In this document: one piece after another, positions 16,788 through 24,000 of the stretch
How the letters are laid out: every line of letters begins with the position of its first letter
Numbering within the stretch: position 1 is the first letter of the stretch
From: Adiantum capillus-veneris
Taxonomy: Eukaryota > Streptophyta > Polypodiopsida > Polypodiales > Pteridaceae
Direction: 5' to 3'
Length of the DNA: 24,000 nucleotides
Assembly (NCBI GenBank): GCA_014529385.2
Contig: CM043959.1
Coordinates: forward strand, 86,899,529-86,923,528
Made by a program: the position numbers and the translations under genes
Notes under the pieces: model-generated
What the model was told of the DNA's origin: nothing
What the model saw: the letters and a program-made list of their open reading frames with translations, nothing else
The model's database searches: none

Positions 16788-19700
16788 CAGTAGATCAAGA
16801 ATGGTTAGGTTAGCTATTTCACTTTGGCCATCAGTTTGTGGATGATAGGCCGAAGAGAAGTTTAGCCTTGTTCCTAAATTCTCAAAGAGACCCTTCCAGA
16901 AATTACTGGTCATTCTAGGATCTCTATCCGACACTATGGACATTGGCAAGCCATGGTACTTGAAAATTTGTGAAATGAAGAGGGTTGCCATTTGATGGGC
17001 TTTGATTGTCTTTTTGACAGGTATAAAATGAGCTTGTTTACTGAACCTGTCTACTATCGTCCATATTCCCGTATTCCCATGGATAGACTTAGGCAATCCA
17101 AAGATAAAATCCATGGATATGCTCTCCCAAGGTGAATTAGGGATTGGCAAGGGTTGAAGCAATCCAAGTTGCTTCCCTCTATCAAATTTTGTCTTTTGAC
17201 ATACCACACATTTGGAAACATACTCGTGTATGTTCACTTTCATGGTAGGCCAATAGAAATATGTTTCAATTCCCTTTAGGGTAGACTGAATCCCTCTATG
17301 CCCCGCATATGGGGGAGCATGAGATTCATACATTACTTTCTCACGTAGTGAGTTAGTAACGCATAGTCTATTGCCATAGAGAAGATAACCATCTTGTAAA
17401 GTAAATGGTTCTTCTTTCTTCCCTAATGCAAGGGCTGAAATCACATCTCTAAAATCGGGATCAATAGCATACTCATCTATCATTGAAGATAGATCATTGT
17501 GAGTTGCTATGGAAACCGCATTCACTCTCGGTCGTCTTGAGAGTGCATCGGCTACTTGATTATGCTTGCCAGCAATGTGAGCAATATGAAAATGAAATTG
17601 CGAAAGGAAATTTGCCCACCTCATTTGTTTGTCGGAAAGCTTGGTCTGCGTCATGAAGTACTTAAGACTTTGGTGATCCGTTCGCAGAATGAAAGGAGTC
17701 CCCAATAAATAGTGCTTCCATGAGTCTAAGGCATGTAGAACTGCAAGGAGTTCTTTTTCGTATATGCCTAGAGCTTGCTCAACAGGGTCGAGCCTTCGAC
17801 TCTCATAGCCTATGGCGTGCCCTTCTTGGAGCAGAACAGCCCCAAGGCAATCACCACAAGCATCACATTGGACCTCAAATGGTTTTGAGAGATCCGGTAG
17901 TGTAAGCACAGGTTGAGAGATAAGCTTTTCTTTAAGCTTTTCGAAAGCATTGTTCTCCTTAGCAGACCACGTATACTTAACATTTTTCTTTGTTAGGTCA
18001 TGTAATGGTCCCGCAATTCGTGAGAACTTTTCTATGAAACGTCTATAGTATGCACACATACCTATAAAGCTTCTTAGTTCATGAAGATTCCTTGGTTTAG
18101 GCCATCCTTTTATTACCTCTAACTTGGATGGATCCATTTGGATTCCATCTTGAGAGATAATGTGACCTAAATATTGAATATCTTGCAAGAAAAATTCACT
18201 TTTCTTTCGATTAACATAAAGTTTATTCTCTCTTAAAACTTGAAATATTACCTGGAGGTGTTGCTTGTGTTCCTCCAATGAATTAGAGTAGATGATAATA
18301 TCATCAAAGAACACTCCAGTGAAGGTTCGATGAGGCCTGAACAGCTTCTCCATCAAGCGGTTGAATGTGGCTGGTGCATTAGTCAAGCCAAAAGGCATGA
18401 CAATGTATTCGTAAAGACCAAATGTAGTACGAAATGCGGTCTTTACAATGTCTTGATCAACTATCCTTATTTGATGATAGCCACTTTTTAGGTCAATCCT
18501 ACTGAAGTAGGTCGATCCTTGTAGCTTATCAAATAGGTCTTCTACCCGTGGAACGGGAAACCTATTCTTGATAGTGATCCTATTTAGTGCTCTATAGTCG
18601 ACACACATACGATATGTGCCGTCTTTCTTTTGCACTAATAGCACAGGTGAGCAAAATGGAGATGAGCTAGGCCTAACCATGCCCTTCTCAACTAACTCAT
18701 GCACTTGCCGCATAATCTCCTCTTGTTGAGCTTGAGAAACTCTATAAGGAGGTTTGTTAGGCGGTGAACTTCCTGAAAGAAGTTCAATTGCATGGTCGTC
18801 ATTACCTCGTTTAGGAGGTAGCTCACAAGGGATGTCGTCAATAAAAACATCTTGAAACCCCTTGAGAAAATTGGATAACTCTAATTCCTTTTGGTTGCTT
18901 TTATTTTCTTTTGCTAAAGCATTAGGTTCATTTTGAGAATCTTTAACAAAAATCATGTACGCGGAAATAGAGCTCTTTATTGACTTGTTGAAAGCTGGTG
19001 TATGTACAATGGGGATGGTGTTACCCATCTCCTTAGCATCTATATACATGTCCTTTTCCCTGAACTTAAAGGAGATTCTCCTTTCAGGAAATTTAACATC
19101 GGCAGCCAGGCGGTCAAACCATGGTGCCCCTAGGATTACATCCTCATGCTTGAGAGGAGAGATAAAGAAGTCCTCTTTGTCCACATAGCCTTGGACATGA
19201 AGCCTCAATTTCCCGATTAAGGGAGTGACTGAAGCTTCTTGCCCCTTGAAGGCACTGTCTGCGGGTAGGATATCTCCCATCTCGTAGGATTGTATGCCTA
19301 GCTTGGTGGCTAACTCCATAGATATGAAATTGTGAGTAGAACCAGGGTCAGAGAGAATAAAAGCATCATGTTCTCTTACCTTTCCCCAAGCATGGCATAG
19401 AGGAGATCCTTTGTGGTGAGTTTGGTGAATCTCCTCCTCTTGGATTTCAACCAAAGAAGCTCTAGGAGGATCTTGGCGGTTGTTCTTTTGGGGACAAGCG
19501 CGGTACGCATGCCCTTGTTCGCCGCACTTGAAACACCGGTTATCCTTACGATAACGCTCAAGCTCTTCAGGAGAGAGTTTATTCTTTCCTTTGTAAACTC
19601 CCTTCTCTTTAGCTTTGTTGGAATTGCCCTTAGGAGACTTTTGGACATTGTCCTTTCCCTTAGGCTCATTGGAACCCTTGTTTTCCGGGGGCTTATTATT

Positions 19701-20981
19701 TCTTTTACCCCCCGTTTGGAAATTGATTCGCGAGGCCACCATAGTATGGTGTATTACCGCCGATATGGTACGTGGCCTTTGGGAGTTGACATACTCCGCC
19801 ATTTCTTCGGTTAAGCCCGCACAAAATTGTTGCTTTTGCTCTCCAAAATCCAACTTTTTGAAGACAGTGGCTTTGAGTTGTAGGTCCCAAAACTTGTCTA
19901 CATATTTGTGGATGGATTCATTGGGAGAGAGCTTTAAGCTTCGCCATTCGGTGAGTACTTTGTCTTTGGCATCGATGGCCAAAAACTGCTTCATAATGGA
20001 AGCTCTTAAAGCCTTCCACGTTCGTGGAGCTTCACCGTTGGCTCGTAGGCTAGACCACCATTGTCTGGCGGACTTTTGAAAGTGCATAGCTACATGGCGT
20101 AGCTTAGAGGACTCCGTGAAGCCCTCATCTCCAAACGCCGCCTCGAATTGCTGGATAAAGGCCAAAACTTTGTCTGTAGCACCGAAGGTGCCATCATAGG
20201 TAAGGAAAGAGATGCTCTTCCCTCCCTCTTTGAATTTCTTCAGCTTGGACGACCTCTTCCATGTGGCATAGGATTTCCTATGGCCTCTTCTTTTTGATGG
20301 TTCAAAAGTTGCACCATCACTTTCTTCAGAAGGTGAAGAATTTGAAGAAGGTGGAGAAGAGGGTGACCTCTTTCTCGCCTTTTTCTTGTCTTGATCTTTG
20401 TCGTCTTCACCATAGCTTTCATAAGAGGAAGAGGATGAAGAAGATGGAGAAGAGGGTGTCCTCTTTCTCGCCTTTTTCTTCTCTTGTTTTTTATCATCCC
20501 TCTTTGAATTATGGCGTGGAGAAGAGTGTGATGGTCTTCTCCGCTTTGGTGGTGATGGAGAGCGTTTAGCCCGCCGTCTTCGTGGAGCCATCTCCGCCAA
20601 GGTGGCGGGAGACTCGCTTCTTTCTCGTTCCTTCGATGGAGGCTCTTGAGTTCTCCTTTGAGAAGGAGATACATCATCAAGAAGTAAATTCTTGAGCCCT
20701 TCATATGGATTCTCTTCTTCTTCCCAAATCGGAGAGAGACCTCTTTTGGTAGTCTCACAAGGAGGCTTCCTAGGTGTTCTCTCGTCATGGTGATGAGCTT
20801 GGAGAATCCCGTGAGCACGGAGCTGCCGTTGCACTTCACTTTGGAGAGATGGATTGCCCATGGCTTGTTGAAGCCTAGAAACAAGATAGTTAACAAGCAT
20901 TGAAGCATCATTAGTAGCTTGCTCATGAGCAAAATCAAAGTTATCAACATTAATTTCACTCTCTTTACTATTGTCAGCCAT
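16776..20981 (-). pseudogene. Chromovirus gag-pol polyprotein (gag, protease, RT, RNase H, integrase core)
   Basis: A 1401-codon frame from an ATG with good context (AGAATGGCT). It is a single gag-pol ORF without a gag stop. Residues 1-230 are disordered, basic and Ser-rich, with a 31-residue tandem repeat (162-192, 193-223). The gag capsid spans about 258-400, and the CCHC knuckle is C483, C486, H491, C496. The protease active site is D545-P-G (usually D-S/T-G). RT spans about 750-960 with FFDD at 891-894. RNase H has D1040, D1102 and DALSR at about 1145. The integrase HHCC is H1221, H1228, C1258, C1261, with catalytic D1291, D1352 and E1388 (35-residue spacing). It stops at TAA (16776-16778) after a 1-nt loss, probably in an A-run at 16785-16787. 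Otherwise it is intact, as expected of a young insertion. Confidence 0.93.
20313..20498 (-). repeat. 93-bp tandem repeat in gag (31 residues twice)
   Basis: Residues 162-192 and 193-223 align end to end: DDKKQEKKKARKRTPSSP... and DDKDQDKKKARKRSPSSP.... Each is a Lys/Arg block followed by a Ser/Pro-rich acidic tail. The Lys/Arg block resembles a nuclear-localisation signal and the arrangement looks like RS-type low complexity. The duplication is direct. Function is inferred only. Confidence 0.8.
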
Positions 20982-21385
20982 TCTAACAACTTTTAGGTGT
21001 AAACTTTTTAGGTGTACTTTGGCACTTCAAGCCCTAGTTGCTACTCCTCTTTACCCCTTTAGAAAAAGCACTCAAGCTACTGTACCCGCGGCTCGAATAC
21101 CATTAATTGCAAGGAATAGAAGAGAGGGTCTTTCGACACCAAGACAGCACCGGCTCCTGTCAAGCTTCTAATAGCTCAATAGTGGTTAAGCCGTAGGCAA
21201 GCCCCGTAGGACTCCACTATTAAGACCATAGCTCTCGACGGTGATGCCCCGTTAACTGCACAAAGGCAGGCGCACTGCAAGGCTGAAAAATCCCTATTCT
21301 ACTTACTCACAGGCAATTAATAATACCAACCATTTGTAGCTAGCTTGAGGACCTCCCTTCTTGAGCAAGAAAAGAGAAACCTTGT
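20982..21385 (-). other. Chromovirus 5' leader
   Basis: Non-coding sequence between the primer-binding site and the gag ATG. It holds an inverted repeat AATAGTGG/CCACTATT (21178-21185 and 21214-21221) with a 28-base loop containing two CCGTAGG copies. A short direct repeat of ACTTTT(T)AGGTGTA lies at about 20989-21016, just before the start codon. In retroelements such leaders carry packaging and dimerisation signals. Which element does so here is unknown. Confidence 0.65.
21178..21221 (-). other. Candidate stem-loop in the chromovirus leader
   Basis: AATAGTGG and its exact complement CCACTATT enclose 28 bases, which include CCGTAGG twice on the plus strand. It could be an RNA stem used in packaging, or chance. 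Confidence 0.4.
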
Positions 21386-21397
21386 GCTCTGATACCA
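21386..21397 (-). other. Primer-binding site for initiator tRNA-Met
   Basis: The minus strand reads TGGTATCAGAGC, one base after the inner end of the 5' LTR (...TGTTACA-T-TGGTATC). This is the classic plant retrotransposon match to the 3' end of initiator methionine tRNA, which primes minus-strand DNA synthesis. It fixes the inner LTR edge at 21399. Confidence 0.92.
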
Positions 21398-21398
21398 A

Positions 21399-22767
21399 TG
21401 TAACATTTAATGGCCTAATAACTTTTGTGTAGCGGAAATCAGCATGAACATAGTGGGCATTTCATTAGAATAGCTTCCTAATGAGAATTACAAGAGTGCT
21501 TGGGTGGAGAGAGCAACAAAAAGCATAACACCTAATTAGATAGCATCGACAATACTTTCAAAAGAGAGAGAAATTAAGTTATTGACAACAGTTGAGGACC
21601 GGATTTGCATGGAGCCGGTCCCCCCTCCAAAAGGCTTTGTATTATAGTTTCTCCCATCAAGAGAGACATTGTACAATACAATTCTTTGTGTTCCTTCAAG
21701 ACTAGCTAGTGCAATGAAGATGGAAGCTTCATACACTAAGCAAAACACTAAATCAAACACAACTTGAATTATCCCCGTTCTCAGACCCAAGACCTCACAC
21801 ACCTTCGAAGATGGTGAGAGCTAGCAGGGTATGAGAGTAGATTGAGAGGAAGATGGAGTATCTTACGAGAAAGATGTACATCTCCTCACATTATCACTCA
21901 TATTAGCATAGCTTAGCTTAGTAATTAGCTTGGTAGAGAAGATGAGCATGCATTGAAGCTTGGCTCTTGGTTGGATTTGCATCCACATGCCAAGAGAGTG
22001 TTGATGTAGGCTTCTATCTCACAAGCTTGGAGTAGGTGATGAGCTCTCCATTAAAGCTTGGGAGGAGATAGAGTATTCTTCCTTCACACATGGTCAAGTG
22101 TGAGTGTGTGTGTGTCAATGCCCTGCAAAAATCAGCCCTCCCTCTCTCTTGGGCGAGCCCTAGCTGCTAATTAGGTCTGGCTTTTGCCTCATTGGACCTC
22201 CCCAGGTCAAACCAATAGGAATTAAGCAGCATAAGTGATAGCCTTCTGACATGTGTCCCCCTTTCCCCTTTTGTGAGAGCTTTAGGTAATTAAATAATTA
22301 AACAAAACTCTCATTGGACCCCTTTGTCTCCTGGCCAATAGAAATCAGGCAAGCCATGAGGCTTTTGAATGCTCATTGGACCCTTTGGGAGATTGCCCAA
22401 TAGTCTTCTAGGAGACTTAATTCTCATTGGTTTCTTTTATTAAATGTTTTTAAATTAATTAAACTACATTTACTCTAGCTTAATTCTCATTGGTCCACTT
22501 CAAGGGTCTTCCAATAGGAATTGGGCACACCTTGTGGGCATCTGGCCTAGGGAGCTGACATGTGTCCCTCATTCCCTTTGTGTAAAGGGAGCCTGTGTGT
22601 GTGTGTGTGGCTTTCTCTCTCATCCCCTACCTTTGGGGCTCGCCCCCTCCCATGTAGGGATGTGAAAAGACTTTTAGGGCACACACTAAGCATCCAATTT
22701 TCCCTAGGGTTGACCTTTGGACACAACCTTTGAATTTTGGAACCTTAGCATTTTGGAAGTCTTAATG
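21399..22767 (-). repeat. 5' LTR of the chromovirus, outer ~221 bp missing
   Basis: Matches 14072-15440 at a fixed offset of 7327 with five substitutions and no indels seen. It stops at ...GTCTTAATG (22767), while the 3' copy continues another 221 bases to a proper CA end. In the element's own orientation the lost part is the start of U3. The CCAAT modules are retained (22188-22517). It is directly joined to a different Ty3/gypsy fragment with no target duplication. Confidence 0.9.
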
Positions 22768-23349
22768 CTTTGTACTCGTAGGTGATGGAAGAAGAATAAT
22801 AGACTTAACCTTGTCTGGATCAGCCTCAATGCCATTTTCTGACACCATATGGCCCAATAACTTCACCCTTGGCTGTGCTAGATGACATTTCTTTGGATTT
22901 AGTTGTTGTCCTCCACATTCATCATATCGAGTCAATACCATCTGCAGCTTCTCATGGTGTTCAGCCCTACCGTTGTAGACACAGAAGTCATCCATAAAAG
23001 GTTTAACACAACTACCAGTGAATGGTTCCAATACCCAATTTGCTCTCTCTTGATAGAAGGATGGTCCATTTGACAACCCAAAAGGCAATACCGTGTAGCA
23101 ATAACAGCCCCATGGTGTAATGAAAGTTTTCTTTGTTCGGTCTTAAAGAGCAATCCTCAACTGAAAATAGCCTGAAAAAACCATCACACACATTGTACCT
23201 CTCATAACCTGCCACCGATGAATCCAAGACCTGATTGATGAATGGAAGAGGATATGGATTCTTCTTAGTGGTTGCATTTAGGGTTTAAAATCTACACAAA
23301 TCCTCCACTTTCCATCCTTCTTTGGGCTGACTACTACTAGACTCACCCA
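22768..23349 (-). pseudogene. Reverse transcriptase of a second Ty3/gypsy element, truncated
   Basis: Continues from the protease-side frame after TAA at 23350-23352: WVSLVVVSPKKDGKWRICVDFKP, then a 1-nt loss shifts the frame (LNATTKKNPYPLPFINQV, SVAGYERYNVCDGF). A 1-nt gain in a T-run restores it (SGYFQLRIAL). Another TAA follows, then DRTKKTFITPWGCYCYTVLPFGLSNGPSFYQ, the FMDDF catalytic motif, and LLGHMVSENGIEADPDK. The sequence ends abruptly at PSPTSTK against the chromovirus LTR, so the RT thumb, RNase H and integrase are absent. It is clearly a different Ty3 lineage from the chromovirus (FMDDF versus FFDDI). Confidence 0.88.
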
Positions 23350-24000
23350 TTATGTGGTCTCCACTGGGACTATGAACCCTGTCTTCAATAACTTGTCCAC
23401 CTCTTCCCGCAAGTCTTCCATTTGCTCTTGACCCATCCTTCTTGGCCTTTGTCTCTTTGGCTTAGCACCTTCTTTCAGCTCTATATGCATCTTTTCTCCC
23501 TTAAACCCTCTGATTTCTTCATATGAAGTAATGAACAAATCAGGAAAACTAGCTAGCATGTGCAAATATATCTCCTTCTCCATAGCTGAGAGGTCTCCAC
23601 TGATCATTTGTGTCATCAATTCCTGCTTCTTTGACAATTCATCTTTGGTTTGCATCAGCCCTTCAATCACTTCATAAGGCCCTTCACTTTCATCTTCAAT
23701 CTCATTTGCAAATGCAACTAAACCAGACTCCTGGATTTCTTTGTCCATCAAAAGAAATGCAACATCAACATCCTTATCATCACTGCTGGTAGTACTATCA
23801 CTGTCCTCATCAATCACTGTGGAATAGTCTTCATCACTAGACTCATCTTCATCTTCATAAAGCTCTTCCAATACTTTCCTTGTGTCCATATTGTATAGCT
23901 TCTTGGCACATGTCTTTCCATAGAGACTAATCGTACCACGTCGCCAATCTTGAACAGCTCCCACTGCATGTAACCACGATCTGCCCAGTATAATAGGATA
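23350..24000 (-). pseudogene. Protease C-terminus and RT N-terminus of the second Ty3/gypsy element (partial)
   Basis: The frame is open to the window edge. It begins IILGRSWLHAVGAVQDWRRGT, the C-terminal ILGRxWL motif of a retropepsin, so the protease active site lies beyond 24000. A long acidic linker follows (ELYEDEDESSDEDYS, DEDSDSTTSSDDKD). Then comes the RT approach region: FPDLFITSYEEIRGFKGEK, HIELKEGAKPKRQRPRRM and VDKLLKTGFIVPVETT, stopping at TAA (23350-23352) where relatives continue into xWVSPVVVVPKK. It is on the same strand as the chromovirus and copia elements. The domain identity is strong. The gene is decayed. Confidence 0.85.

Larger units (their letters stand above)
14072..22767 (-). 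mobile_element. Young Ty3/gypsy chromovirus, 5' LTR truncated
   Basis: Components on the minus strand: partial 5' LTR (21399-22767), primer-binding site for tRNA-iMet, 404-base leader, gag-pol (20981-16033), polypurine tract and 3' LTR (14072-15661). The two LTRs align without gaps at a constant offset of 7327 over 1369 bases. By eye they differ at five positions (14154, 14252, 14449, 14527, 14749 and their partners), about 0.4%. The order RT, RNase H, integrase, chromodomain identifies a Ty3/gypsy chromovirus. The left flank is the copia element. The candidate 5-bp target GTTTG (14067-14071) cannot be checked because the other flank is lost. Confidence 0.95.

Noticed and set aside
19376-20989. 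Other-frame ORFs inside the chromovirus gag region, including a 249-aa one
   Set aside because: They overlap the long gag-pol frame in other phases or strands, and their composition mirrors the Ser/Lys-rich gag coding sequence.

Overview
This looks like repeat-rich nuclear DNA of a land plant. The reasons are plant-type Ty1/copia and chromodomain Ty3/gypsy polyproteins, a primer-binding site matching initiator tRNA-Met, long AT-rich gene-free stretches, (GA)n and (TG)n microsatellites, and no operons or bacterial-style start sites. The species cannot be named. A TE-dense lineage such as a fern, lycophyte or gymnosperm would fit, but that is inference. No host gene is clearly recognisable, and I saw no tRNA, rRNA or CRISPR array.

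Layout. 1-717: leader-like or intergenic sequence with degenerate tandem repeats and a poly-A run. 718-6052 (+ strand): a decayed gag-protease retroelement (gag, four zinc knuckles, aspartic protease, a basic WVPK-repeat tail) split by many frameshifts and stops, with no reverse transcriptase. 6061-10600: mostly non-coding, with a 64-bp (GA)n tract, a reverse-strand LTR-like promoter candidate, an AT-rich block, three copies of a palindromic 33-bp unit, and three unrecognised ORFs. 10616-14071 (- strand): the 3' part of a Ty1/copia element (protease, integrase, RT, RNase H, polypurine tract, short 3' LTR) with two in-frame stops. 14072-22767 (- strand): a young, almost complete chromovirus (Ty3/gypsy) with 3' LTR, polypurine tract, gag-pol, leader, tRNA-iMet primer-binding site and a truncated 5' LTR. 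22768-24000 (- strand): the protease end and RT of a different, decayed Ty3/gypsy element, running off the window.

How the parts relate. The chromovirus interrupts the copia reading frame, so it inserted into copia. Its two LTRs differ by only about 5 substitutions in 1369 bp, so the insertion is recent. Its 5' LTR lacks the outer ~221 bp, and copia gag is absent on the far side. A deletion or recombination, or an assembly join, therefore seems to have fused the LTR to the third element at 22767/22768. The chromovirus gag-pol is open except for one 1-nt frameshift between the integrase core and the integrase C-terminus/chromodomain.

I did not find a convincing new biological system. The most unusual structures are a set of evenly spaced ATTGG...CCAAT modules in the chromovirus LTR, a four-knuckle gag in the plus-strand element, and the palindromic triplicate near 9.9 kb.
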